The notes beneath the pieces are model-generated. The model had not been told where the DNA came from and searched no databases. It saw only the letters and a program-made list of their open reading frames with translations. A program made the position numbers and the translations under genes. Positions 44,867 to 52,507 of a stretch of 64,000 bases of DNA are shown piece by piece. The DNA is from an uncultured Flavobacteriaceae bacterium (GTDB taxonomy: Bacteria; Bacteroidota; Bacteroidia; Flavobacteriales; Flavobacteriaceae). Numbering within the stretch: the first letter of the stretch is position 1; every line of letters starts with the position of its first letter. Location of the stretch: NCBI GenBank assembly GCA_947497245.1, contig CANMFO010000005.1:124001-188000 (forward strand), written 5' to 3'.

Positions 44867-46072
44867 TCAGCTTACCATTAAACATTCGTCCCAGGTGGTT
44901 TCAAAGTCCGCCAGATAGTCTATGATTACCAGCCCTATTCCACTGATGCCCTCGAGCAGTGAAACGTCGTTGGTCCATACGTTTACGTCCCTCCATTGCT
45001 TGTAACCGGCATAGCCGTCTTTATGGAAGGCTTTGTCCATGCCGTCGCGGATCCAGAACTCCACCGAATCTTTGAAGACGGGGTCCCCGGTCTCCCTGTA
45101 CGCCCTTGAGAACATCTGTGCTATACCATAGGAACCATGGCATACCGAGGCGTCTTTTACCAAGGTCTGTTTCGGGTCAACACGTTTGGCGGCGTGCTTT
45201 AGGGTATGGACAGCGGCTTCCCTAAGTGCCGGATCTTCAAGGACGTTGGAGGCCGACAACAGGCGCAGCCCGATCCCCAGATCCCCATAGCACCAGGCCA
45301 ATCTACTAAGGCTGTCGTGTTCCCCGTCCTGGGAAACATCGTTCGGAAACAGCGAAAAGGCCGCCTCTTCCCTTTTGTAGTACAATACGTAGTCGACCGC
45401 TTTTCTGAGCATGGTCCCTGTCCGCTCCCTAAAGTCTTGGTGTGGGTATAGTTTGGTCAGGATTGCGATGATGCCCGTTATCCCGTGGGAAATGCTGAGA
45501 TTGTACCTCTTTTCCTTAGTGCGGCGCTGTACGGAGATCCACTTCAGCTTGTCCTCCCCGTCCTGTTCGGCCAGGTCTTCGAGCAGGGAGACGAACTCCA
45601 AAAGGTACCCCCGGTACCGCTCCCTTAGTTTTTTCGATCTCGTGTTTTGGTACCGGCCGTGGAAATAGAGGGCGTAGCCTATCGCGCCATGGAGAAAATC
45701 GTAGTTGCTCCGCTTCATGTCCGAGATCATTGCCGAAGATAGGTAATCGTCCAGTCCGGAAAGGAGGCCATCGCTATCGACCTCCATAAAACCTTGGCTT
45801 TCCAAGTGGTCGATGACCCATGCCGCACCGCCGATCCCATCACAGAACGTGGGATAGCGATAACCCTGGTCGATCATCTCCAGGACACGGGACAAGATTT
45901 CCATGCCCAGCTCGGCGTGGGAATTCGTGTCCAGGTATTTGGAATAATAAAATTCGAACAGGGAAATACCGGACAGTCCAACGAGCGCACCGACATGTTC
46001 TTCGCCACGATGGTTTTGTTGTATCGCCCGGTCGATATCCCTTAGGTTTTCCAATAAAAATGCTTTGTCCAT
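44867..46072 (-). CDS. lanC: Lanthionine synthetase C-like cyclase (LanC)
   Basis: A 401-residue cyclase. ATG at 46072 (MDKAFLLENLRDIDRAI) fits better than the longer frame from 46129, which would run into the terminator hairpin. The LanC landmarks are in order: ISHGITGIIAIL, AWCYGDLGIGLRLL with the first zinc Cys, VCHGSYGIAQMF with zinc Cys and His, and WTNDVSLLEGISGIGLVI at the end. The enzyme joins Cys thiols to dehydrated Ser/Thr, giving (methyl)lanthionine rings. First enzyme gene after the precursor and the hairpin. Confidence 0.92.
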   Translation of the reverse strand: MDKAFLLENLRDIDRAIQQNHRGEEHVGALVGLSGISLFEFYYSKYLDTNSHAELGMEILSRVLEMIDQGYRYPTFCDGIGGAAWVIDHLESQGFMEVDSDGLLSGLDDYLSSAMISDMKRSNYDFLHGAIGYALYFHGRYQNTRSKKLRERYRGYLLEFVSLLEDLAEQDGEDKLKWISVQRRTKEKRYNLSISHGITGIIAILTKLYPHQDFRERTGTMLRKAVDYVLYYKREEAAFSLFPNDVSQDGEHDSLSRLAWCYGDLGIGLRLLSASNVLEDPALREAAVHTLKHAAKRVDPKQTLVKDASVCHGSYGIAQMFSRAYRETGDPVFKDSVEFWIRDGMDKAFHKDGYAGYKQWRDVNVWTNDVSLLEGISGIGLVIIDYLADFETTWDECLMVS

Positions 46073-46119
46073 AAGATCACATGCTATACTATAAATGAAC
46101 CATTGCCGTACGGCCAATG

Positions 46120-46146
46120 AAAAAACCATCAGAAAAACTGATGGTT
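46120..46146 (-). terminator. Hairpin with U-tract between precursor and LanC genes (attenuator)
   Basis: Read on the minus strand, AACCATCAG-TTTTT-CTGATGGTT is followed by a T-run. The 9-bp perfect stem lies 24 bp after the precursor stop. It should stop most transcripts, so that precursor mRNA exceeds enzyme mRNA, as in many RiPP operons. Confidence 0.75.
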
Positions 46147-46170
46147 ACATCTCAAAAAGATGGTGGGTCC

Positions 46171-46380
46171 TTAACAGCAAGAGATCGCGGCAGAGGTTCC
46201 GGATGTACAGTTCCCATTGGTACCATCGGTAGGACAACCGTAGGAACAACTGTTTATATTACTGGTGGGACAAAAAGAACTGGGACATACGCTTCCCCCT
46301 CCTGTAATGGACTGTGCGGTCAAACTTGAAATTTTTTCCTTGTTAAAGGACAATTTTCCTGAAAACTTTTGTTTTTTCAT
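46171..46380 (-). CDS. Class I lanthipeptide precursor peptide (LanA)
   Basis: A 69-residue peptide; ATG at 46380 (MKKQKF) is preferred over 46386. The leader (KLSFNKEKISSLTAQ then SITGG) matches the Bacteroidota leader style LxLNKExIxxL with a double-Gly cleavage site. The core from SVCPSSFCPTS to the end (TSAAISCC) carries seven Cys and about fourteen Ser/Thr, including a C-terminal CC pair. It would allow up to seven thioether rings if all Cys are used. The gene is upstream of LanC, LanB and the elimination protein in the same direction. No C39 peptidase or exporter gene lies near, so processing must come from elsewhere. Confidence 0.88.
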   Translation of the reverse strand: MKKQKFSGKLSFNKEKISSLTAQSITGGGSVCPSSFCPTSNINSCSYGCPTDGTNGNCTSGTSAAISCC

Positions 46381-46618
46381 GATCATGAATTTTTAAGATT
46401 AATACTTCTTTGAAAGTAGGAAAAATAAGCACAATATATTGTTAATTAAATACTAATGTTTTAATAATTGTGAAATTTGGAAATGGGTCGGGCGACACTG
46501 CTTAGGGCTAGAGGGGGATCGGCATGGGAACCGATCGGAAGCGCCGGGTCCTTTGTCGGGATGTTCACTGCCCTATGGTCATCGCGAGAAGATTTTTTAA
46601 AGTTCCCTTCGGGTTTTT
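46381..46618. other. Intergenic region upstream of the precursor gene
   Basis: The first 100 bp are very AT-rich and probably hold the precursor promoter, but no clear -33/-7 pair was found. The remainder is more GC-rich and leads into the 22-bp repeat array. No coding signal. Confidence 0.4.
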
Positions 46619-46816
46619 CCCGATAATGGGTGAGGATCACCTTGACAATCGCCGAAAGTATTCCTGATAATCAGTGAAAGTCATCCTGAAAATCACTTAA
46701 AGTGTTCCTGATAATCGGCGAAAGTCACTTTGACAATCGCCGAAAGTGTTCCTGATAACCGGTGAAAGTCATCTTGACCATCACCCAAAGTGCTCTTAAC
46801 AAGCATTGGATGTCTT
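46619..46816. repeat. 22-bp tandem repeat array, eight copies plus a decayed ninth
   Basis: Contiguous 22-bp units start at 46619, 46641, 46663, 46685, 46707, 46729, 46751 and 46773, with a degenerate unit at 46795. The consensus is close to CYTGAYAATCRSYGAAAGT. Odd units end AAAGTCAY and even units AAAGTGYT, so there is a 44-bp higher-order period. AAAGTCACTTT and CGGCG/CGCCG within units give short palindromes. There are no spacers, so it is not a CRISPR array. Confidence 0.9.
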
Positions 46817-46883
46817 TCTGGAAATAGGGAAAATCTATTGGAAAACCCAGGGCCAACGGATGGGCGTCCCAACGCGGGGCGGG

Positions 46884-47588
46884 TCATTGCGGTACCGTAA
46901 GGATATGGTGAAGTCGTCCGGCCCGTATACTGCCCTCCCGGGTATAGGCCCTTCGCACTTCCATCCTATATTCCCCTGCGGCAAGACCGGCCGGTACCAT
47001 GAACATGAGCCTGCCCTCGGTGAATATGGAGACCGAGCCGATCTTGGTGGCCCCACCACCGTCTTCGGGGACCAGGAAGATGCCCTCGTCTCCATTGGCG
47101 ATATCGAACTTGAGGCCCCGGCCACTTATCTCGCCGATATTGTCGGGCGTGAGCAGGTTATCCACAGTATGGCTGCCGTGGTCGGTGTACTGGACAGGGA
47201 ACGGCGCGGGCAGGGGCACGGTAATGCGCTCGCCACTGGCCGCCCGCATTTTCTTCTTTAGTTCGGTGCCCTCGCTCAGGGTGGCCCTAAAGTGGTGGCG
47301 CGCGTGGTCAAAGGGATCGGTGGCGCTGTTGAAGACCCCCCTTAGGCTGGGACGGTAATTGGCAATACGGGTGTTTACCGTATATCCCTCGGCAAGGGCA
47401 TTGGCGATCTCGCGCGCAAGCAGGTCCATAGTGGCGCGCATGTCCTCCCGACCGATGCCGGAGCCCCTGTTGGCCATCCTGTCCAACAGGTTCCTTTCCG
47501 AGAGGGCGCCCCTGGCCTGTATCCTACCGATCTTATGGTCCCCTTCAGGGCCTATGGACAGATCCTGTAAATAATACGGTATGTTCAT
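46884..47588 (-). CDS. HU-like DNA-binding/DUF4469 domain protein
   Basis: A 234-residue protein. Residues about 1-125 look like the HU-like domain found in Bacteroidota (QARGALSERNLLDRMANRGS, DLLAREIANALAEGYTVNT, RGVFNSATDPFDHARHHF). Residues about 130-234 fit DUF4469, an Ig-like domain (VDNLLTPDNIGEISGRGLKF, MFMVPAGLAAGEYRMEVRRA). Such proteins are common in Bacteroidetes, often near mobile or variable genes, and their role is unknown. It lies just beyond the 22-bp repeat array, so binding to it is a guess. The gene seems richer in GC than its surroundings. Confidence 0.75.
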   Translation of the reverse strand: MNIPYYLQDLSIGPEGDHKIGRIQARGALSERNLLDRMANRGSGIGREDMRATMDLLAREIANALAEGYTVNTRIANYRPSLRGVFNSATDPFDHARHHFRATLSEGTELKKKMRAASGERITVPLPAPFPVQYTDHGSHTVDNLLTPDNIGEISGRGLKFDIANGDEGIFLVPEDGGGATKIGSVSIFTEGRLMFMVPAGLAAGEYRMEVRRAYTREGSIRAGRLHHILTVPQ

Positions 47589-47739
47589 TATTGGAAGTTT
47601 TTAAGGGCCCCGTACGGAAACCGCGGTTATGGCCCGTAAAACTGGCAATAAAATAAAAGGGAAGAAAAACCCATGTAACAAACGGGGCTATTTGGGAATA
47701 GGTGGGCGGCGTGCGGTATATTATCTGTGGTGCGATGGG

Positions 47740-48390
47740 CTAGTCCCTCCTTGTTTTGGCAAGCAACGGTCCCAGTTCGCCCATGTCGTCGAAGCTGGTG
47801 ACGCCTCGCATATCCAACTGGGGGCCGTGGCCATTTTTGGTGTAGACAAAAACATCGAAACCGCCCGCCAATGCCGCTTGGACGCCCACGATGCTGTCCT
47901 CGACCACCGCGCATTCATCGGGCAGGAACCCCATGGCACTTGCAGCATGGAGAAAAATGGCCGGATCGGGCTTCCAGCGCTCTATGTCGTAGCAACTGAA
48001 CATTCTGTCCTGGAACCGATCGATCAGGCCGGTGGTCGCCAGATTGCCGCGAATCTTTTCCAAGGGACCACTGGAGGCAACGCAAAAGGGAACTTTGAGG
48101 TTTTGGAGCACGGAGTGGATCCCCGCTATGGGCTTCAGTTCTTTCTTGAAGGCCTGGAACGTCCTCCTTCGGTACTCCGCTTCAAAAGTTGGCGGCAAAC
48201 GTCCTTTGGCGCGGTCGTCCAGGTAGCGCATGATATCGTTCAGGGACTTTCCCAGAAACTCCCGTACCACAAATTCCAGATCAAGGGGCAGCCCCAGATC
48301 GCCGGCCATGGAGACCAGTACCTTGGCGGTGATCGTTTCACTGTCGACCAGGATTCCGTCGCAATCAAAAATAATACACTTGTACCCCAT
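47740..48390 (-). CDS. HAD-superfamily phosphatase/phosphoglucomutase-like hydrolase
   Basis: A 216-residue HAD protein (the longer frame from 48426 adds a less likely leader). Motif I is IIFDCDGILVDSE, motif II FCVASSG and motifs III/IV are RWKPDPAIFLHAASAMG and CAVVEDSIVGVQAA, the beta-phosphoglucomutase-like subgroup with a helical cap. It would cleave or isomerise a small sugar phosphate in the cytoplasm. It follows the PI-PLC/GDPD-alkaline phosphatase gene by 32 bp on the same strand, so the two are probably co-transcribed and may be part of the phosphate-ester locus. Confidence 0.85.
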   Translation of the reverse strand: MGYKCIIFDCDGILVDSETITAKVLVSMAGDLGLPLDLEFVVREFLGKSLNDIMRYLDDRAKGRLPPTFEAEYRRRTFQAFKKELKPIAGIHSVLQNLKVPFCVASSGPLEKIRGNLATTGLIDRFQDRMFSCYDIERWKPDPAIFLHAASAMGFLPDECAVVEDSIVGVQAALAGGFDVFVYTKNGHGPQLDMRGVTSFDDMGELGPLLAKTRRD

Positions 48391-48422
48391 GATATGGATT
48401 TGGCCCATCGGGCCATATTGTC

Positions 48423-50219
48423 TCAATCTGCCGTTTGACCGAGCACTTTAAGTATTTTTCCGAACACCTCATCGTTCCCATAAACGCCCTGAAACTCCCC
48501 GGATTTCGGACCATAGGCAAATAGGGGCACTAGGGCACCGGTGTGGTCATGGGTCGTAAAATCCCCTTCGATCATATAGTTTTCAAGATTTCCCTGTGGA
48601 ATGCTGAAACCGGATGTCTCATGGTCTGCGGTCACGATCACCAGTGTATTTTTGGAACTATCCGCAAATTTGACCGCCTCGGTTATGGCGCGGTCAAAAT
48701 CTATCCCCTCGGAAACAATGCCGGGCACATTGTTATGGTGCCCGTAACTGTCTATTTTTCCCCCTTCGACCATTAGGAAAAAAGGCGCGTTCTTGGAGCT
48801 CAAAAAGGCCAGTCCATGCTTGGTGGCCTCCGCCAGTACGTTTCCACGGCCTTCGAGAATGCTCGGCGACGTGCCCTTTGAAATAAAATGGCCGACCCTT
48901 TTTTCCTTGCTCCGGGCAATGGCGCCCGTACTTTCCAATGGGCGAAAGCCCATCTCGGTGGTTTTCTTTTGGAAGGTTTCCGAATTTCCGCCCACCAATA
49001 GTGAAAGCTTGCTCTTTGATAGGTCCGAAAGGATGCCGCTCTCGTCCGACCGGTCTTTTCTATGGGCGTAGAAGGCTGATGGCGTCGCACCGGTGATATC
49101 GTCGGTGGTAATACACCCCGAGACAAAACCGCGCTCATGGAGCAGTTCGGTGATGTTGGTCAAGGGCCTGCCCAGGGTATCGACCCCTATGGCGCGGTTG
49201 TTGGTCTTGCTTCCCGTGGCCAGGGCCGTGCCCGCGGCGGCCGAATCGGTCGTAAAATCGTCCGCGGACTGTGTTTTCAGGAAACCGATGCTCCTTAGCT
49301 GGGTGAGCGTCAACGCCCCGCCATTGGCCAGTAGCGAGGACGATATCTGGGTAAGTCCATTGCCGTCGCCGATCAGGAGGACCACGTTCCTTACGGGAAC
49401 GTCCTTTTGGTCGGTCGCAAAGGAGGGGGCGTACACTTCGGAACGGACCCCGTTGAAGTAGATGCGATCGTCCAAGGTGTTCAGATAGGCCGCCGAGGCG
49501 TAGGGCAGGTCGGTATTGATGAAGTCGACCCCGAGGTCCCTGAACGCCTTCCAGGCCGACTTGGAGTCGGGGGTGCCCCAAAACCGGAAGGGCTTGTTGT
49601 GGGCATGTGCGCTGTCGATCACCGCTTTTACCCTTTCCCGATCGGCGGCGGTCAACCTTCCCATGCCGTTCCAGGGGGAGTACTTTCTGAAGTTCAAACT
49701 GATCATGGCGACCTTGCCCCATGCGCCCCTGTGCCCGATATCCCGGAGGTCCTGGTGGTCGAAATGGATATGGGCGGGATAGTTGACATACTCGTCCGCT
49801 CTTGGCCGATTGCCCGATATGACAATGGAAATGCGTTCGTTGCCCGTGATATCGGGATAGTTTTCCAAGATGGACATCAGTTTTTTCAAACTTGAATAGG
49901 GCTCCGATTTTATGTCGACCAGCAATTGCAGTTCGCGCTGTTCCCCCAACTGTAGGGCCAACGCCTTTTGCAAGGGCCGTAGGTACAGGTTTTCAATGGT
50001 GCGGCCCTGCCTTATTTCGGATTCCCCATGTGTGGCGTACAGGGTGTCGTTCTTGAAAAAGACATCCACCTCGATGGAGCCCATGCCGTTGGCATAGGCG
50101 CTCCAGAACGGAACGTTTTGCAGATAGTCGTTGTGGGAGTGGATTTTGGGCGCCTGCGCCCTTCCAAGTTGAAGCGCGATACAAAAGATCAGAAGTGGGA
50201 CTAGGTGCTTTTTGAACAT
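48423..50219 (-). CDS. Fusion of PI-PLC/GDPD-like domain with alkaline phosphatase, exported
   Basis: A 598-residue exported protein. The ATG at 50219 (or 50222) precedes a signal peptide (LVPLLIFCIALQLGRAQ). Residues about 25-250 belong to the PI-PLC/GDPD TIM-barrel family: PKIHSHNDYLQNVPFW (catalytic His), GSIEVDVFFKND, YATHGESEI and FINTDLPYA. Residues about 275-595 are an alkaline phosphatase: VVLLIGDGNGL (metal Asp), TDSAAAGTALATGSKTNN (Ser nucleophile), SYGHHNN and VTADHETSGF. A phosphodiester could thus be opened by the first domain and the monoester hydrolysed by the second. The operator at 50336 lies 117 bp upstream. Confidence 0.88.
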   Translation of the reverse strand: MFKKHLVPLLIFCIALQLGRAQAPKIHSHNDYLQNVPFWSAYANGMGSIEVDVFFKNDTLYATHGESEIRQGRTIENLYLRPLQKALALQLGEQRELQLLVDIKSEPYSSLKKLMSILENYPDITGNERISIVISGNRPRADEYVNYPAHIHFDHQDLRDIGHRGAWGKVAMISLNFRKYSPWNGMGRLTAADRERVKAVIDSAHAHNKPFRFWGTPDSKSAWKAFRDLGVDFINTDLPYASAAYLNTLDDRIYFNGVRSEVYAPSFATDQKDVPVRNVVLLIGDGNGLTQISSSLLANGGALTLTQLRSIGFLKTQSADDFTTDSAAAGTALATGSKTNNRAIGVDTLGRPLTNITELLHERGFVSGCITTDDITGATPSAFYAHRKDRSDESGILSDLSKSKLSLLVGGNSETFQKKTTEMGFRPLESTGAIARSKEKRVGHFISKGTSPSILEGRGNVLAEATKHGLAFLSSKNAPFFLMVEGGKIDSYGHHNNVPGIVSEGIDFDRAITEAVKFADSSKNTLVIVTADHETSGFSIPQGNLENYMIEGDFTTHDHTGALVPLFAYGPKSGEFQGVYGNDEVFGKILKVLGQTAD

Positions 50220-50527
50220 CATAATGGGAGAATGGTTAAATTTCGTCGGACCTGAGGCGGACACAAAATGGTGCCATGACCGTCTAGGACAATACGAATA
50301 TAGGATTCCTGGCGATGTTCGCACAGATAAACTGCATGCAAACCTTTGCATTGTTAAAGTTCCCGATCAAAATGTGGAAAAAGATTTTATTTCTACTTTA
50401 ACCGCAGATTCACCTATGTCCATGGGGTATGGGCCCGGAGCAACGATCGGTCTGGAAAGCGATCACGACCGAGCCATACACCCCATGGAGGGGAGAATGT
50501 TTCAAGCAACACGAATTTGACCAGACC
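50220..50527. other. 308-bp divergent region between the two phosphate-ester hydrolase genes
   Basis: It contains the LacI-type palindrome at 50336-50351, near its middle. Possible -7-like boxes are TACTTTA (50394, plus strand) and TATATTCG (about 50300, minus strand), neither with a convincing partner. No RNA gene recognised. Confidence 0.6.
50336..50351. promoter_or_regulatory. LacI-type operator, copy 1
   Basis: ATGCAAACCTTTGCAT, palindromic but for its central CC, is identical at 52313 and 60974. It lies between divergent hydrolase genes and could control both. The likely binder is the LacI protein encoded at 59914. Confidence 0.75.
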
Positions 50528-52183
50528 ATGAAAATGATCCTATTGAGAATCAAACCTTTCGCCCTTATCCCGTTGTTGATCGCGGTGGGCTGCACGAGCA
50601 GGGAAAAAAACAGGTACAAAGCCCTTGAGAACCAACATGTCATAGTGATCGGTGTGGATGCCATGAGTCCCGATGGCATTATAAACGCCGATACGCCCGT
50701 ACTGGACAAAATTATGGAAAACGGTGCCCATACCCTGAATGCCAGGGGCGTTCTCCCCACCAGCAGCAGTACAAACTGGGCCTCCATGGTTTCCGGCGCA
50801 GGTCCGGAGCAGCATGGGGTGACCTCGAACGGATGGGAGCGCGACGATCATGGCATACCGCCCATGCTCACAGGGAGGGAAGAGATTTTCCCCACTATCT
50901 TTGGGGTATCGCGGGCGCAGCGCCCGGAACTCGAAATGGGCGCCATCTACACCTGGGACGGGTTCGGAAGGCTCATTGAACGGAGCGCACTGAGCTACGA
51001 TACGACGGAACCAACGGACGAAGCGACCTTGGAGAAGGCCAAAAGCTATATCCAGGAAAAAAAGCCGGACTTTCTCTTCATTCATTTTGACGACGTGGAC
51101 CATGTCGGGCATGATATGGGCCACAAGACACCGGCGTACTACGAGGCGGTGTCCAAGGTCGATGGGCAGATAGGGGCGATCGTCCAAGCGACCAAGGACG
51201 CCGGGATATTCGATGAAACCGTGTTCATCATCTCCGCGGACCACGGGGGCATCGGTTATGGCCATGGCGGGGAAACCCTGGATGAACTTGAGATACCCTT
51301 TATGGTATACGGCAAGGGCATTAAAAAAGGGTATTCGATCAAGCACGCGGTCTATACCTATGACAATGCGGCCACAGTGGCCACGCTGCTCGGCCTGAAG
51401 CAACCCTATGCCTGGATCGGAAAACCGGTAACCAGTGCTTTCGCAGGTGCCCCGGAACCGGAACTGGAGGGGCAAAAGACCCTGATCGCAAGCCCCGTGA
51501 TCCATCCGAAGCCCAATCTGTACGACCCGGCAGGCGGTCTCTTTATCGATGAACGGCCAAAAGTGGTGATCGAGTCGCGGAACAATTCCGAGATCCGGTA
51601 CACCCTGGACGGATCGGTACCCGACGAAAGCTCGGAGCGGTACACAGGGCCCTTTGAACTGTCCGAGAGCGGGGTGGTCACGGCCAAGGCATTTCTGGGG
51701 GACCAACAGGAGAGCAACCCGACCACCGCATACTTCAGGCTGGTCAAAAAAGATTCCGGGAACGGGATACACTATTCCTATTTTGAGGGCATGGATTGGA
51801 AATTTCTTCCCGTGTTCGAAAACCTGGGGCCGATCAAGAAGGGAACGGTATACGAGTTCCGGATCGGCGATATCAACCAGCGGAGCGGCCAATTCGGTAT
51901 CCGATATACCGCGTCGCTAAAAATAGAACGGCCGGGTGAATACCGATTTTACCTCAATTCCGATGATGGAAGCAAATTGTACATCGATGGAAATCTGGTC
52001 GTGGACAACGATGGCGGCCATGGCACCATAGAACGGATGGGGAGCGTTTCACTGGACAAGGGAATGTACCCGATTACGGTGGACTACCACAACCAGGGCG
52101 GAGGCGCATGGCTGGATGCCTTTTACAAAGGCCCGGGCGTGCCCAAACAGATCATTCCGGCAAATGTACTGTTCGTGCCTTGA
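50528..52183 (+). CDS. Alkaline-phosphatase-superfamily phosphodiesterase lipoprotein with chitobiase-C-like and PA14 domains
   Basis: A 551-residue lipoprotein; ATG at 50528 precedes LLIAVGC. Residues about 25-330 are a type I phosphodiesterase/nucleotide-pyrophosphatase-like domain: VIGVDAMSPDG (metal Asp), LPTSSSTNWASMVSG (the nucleophile region, Ser in place of the usual Thr), FDDVDHVGHDMGH and ISADHGGIGYGHGG. A chitobiase/hexosaminidase C-terminal-like domain (IRYTLDGSVPDESSERYTG) follows at about 355-425. A PA14 domain (LNSDDGSKLYIDGNLVVDND) closes the protein at about 445-550, both probably binding a glycan. It should split phosphate esters at the cell surface; operator copy 1 is 177 bp upstream. 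Confidence 0.87.
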   Translation: MKMILLRIKPFALIPLLIAVGCTSREKNRYKALENQHVIVIGVDAMSPDGIINADTPVLDKIMENGAHTLNARGVLPTSSSTNWASMVSGAGPEQHGVTSNGWERDDHGIPPMLTGREEIFPTIFGVSRAQRPELEMGAIYTWDGFGRLIERSALSYDTTEPTDEATLEKAKSYIQEKKPDFLFIHFDDVDHVGHDMGHKTPAYYEAVSKVDGQIGAIVQATKDAGIFDETVFIISADHGGIGYGHGGETLDELEIPFMVYGKGIKKGYSIKHAVYTYDNAATVATLLGLKQPYAWIGKPVTSAFAGAPEPELEGQKTLIASPVIHPKPNLYDPAGGLFIDERPKVVIESRNNSEIRYTLDGSVPDESSERYTGPFELSESGVVTAKAFLGDQQESNPTTAYFRLVKKDSGNGIHYSYFEGMDWKFLPVFENLGPIKKGTVYEFRIGDINQRSGQFGIRYTASLKIERPGEYRFYLNSDDGSKLYIDGNLVVDNDGGHGTIERMGSVSLDKGMYPITVDYHNQGGGAWLDAFYKGPGVPKQIIPANVLFVP

Positions 52184-52312
52184 CCATTTTCCCTTAATTT
52201 TTTGGAAATTCTATGTTCCAGACCACTTTTTACCGGTTTCGGGAAACCCGTAACGGATATTCGGGAACGACGTTCCCTAAAGTTTAAATAAGGGGCAACC
52301 CCATGTAAATCT

Positions 52313-52328
52313 ATGCAAACCTTTGCAT
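52313..52328. promoter_or_regulatory. LacI-type operator, copy 2
   Basis: ATGCAAACCTTTGCAT, identical to the copies at 50336 and 60974. It ends 9 bp before a possible -33 TTG and 180 bp before the ECF sigma start, so it would control the sigma, FecR and SusCD genes. Confidence 0.75.
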
Positions 52329-52337
52329 AGCATTTCC

Positions 52338-52368
52338 TTGCCGTTCCCTCGTTTAATTAATATCTTAA
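52338..52368 (+). promoter_or_regulatory. Possible promoter of the ECF sigma gene
   Basis: TTG (52338) and TATCTTAA (52361) have a 20-bp spacer, close to the Bacteroidota TTG/TAnnTTTG pattern. The -7 box has two mismatches. The leader would be about 130 bases long. Confidence 0.3.
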
Positions 52369-52507
52369 TGTTCGGAAAGCTAGGGAAGTACCGATTTTTT
52401 TGGAGCCCGGGCACACATATTGTTCTGATAACGAAAACATAAGATCGAGCTTACGGCCATCCGGCCATTTTGGTATAACATTGCGGTAAAACAAAGAGTT
52501 AAGGAAA

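Larger units (their letters stand above)
52184..52507. other. 324-bp control region upstream of the ECF sigma-SusCD genes
   Basis: Besides operator copy 2, it has GGTTTC/GAAACC (52235-52248) and the perfect 15-bp palindrome GGGAACGACGTTCCC (52263-52277). These could end the preceding transcript or bind a regulator; no T-run follows them, so termination is uncertain. Confidence 0.55.

Noticed and set aside
46072-46129. Longer LanC start at 46129
   Set aside because: It would place the terminator hairpin inside the coding sequence, and the added residues do not resemble LanC; ATG at 46072 gives a normal N-terminus.
46619-46816. Repeat array considered as CRISPR
   Set aside because: Units are contiguous with no unique spacers, they drift in sequence, and no cas gene is present.
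50540-51892. Long open frame (450 codons) on the minus strand
   Set aside because: It lies wholly opposite the phosphodiesterase gene, whose domains are clear, and its translation shows no family features; it is an antisense shadow in GC-richer DNA.
52263-52277. GGGAACGACGTTCCC as an intrinsic terminator
   Set aside because: The symmetric arms leave a one-base loop and no T-run follows, so it is better seen as a possible DNA-level palindrome of unknown role.
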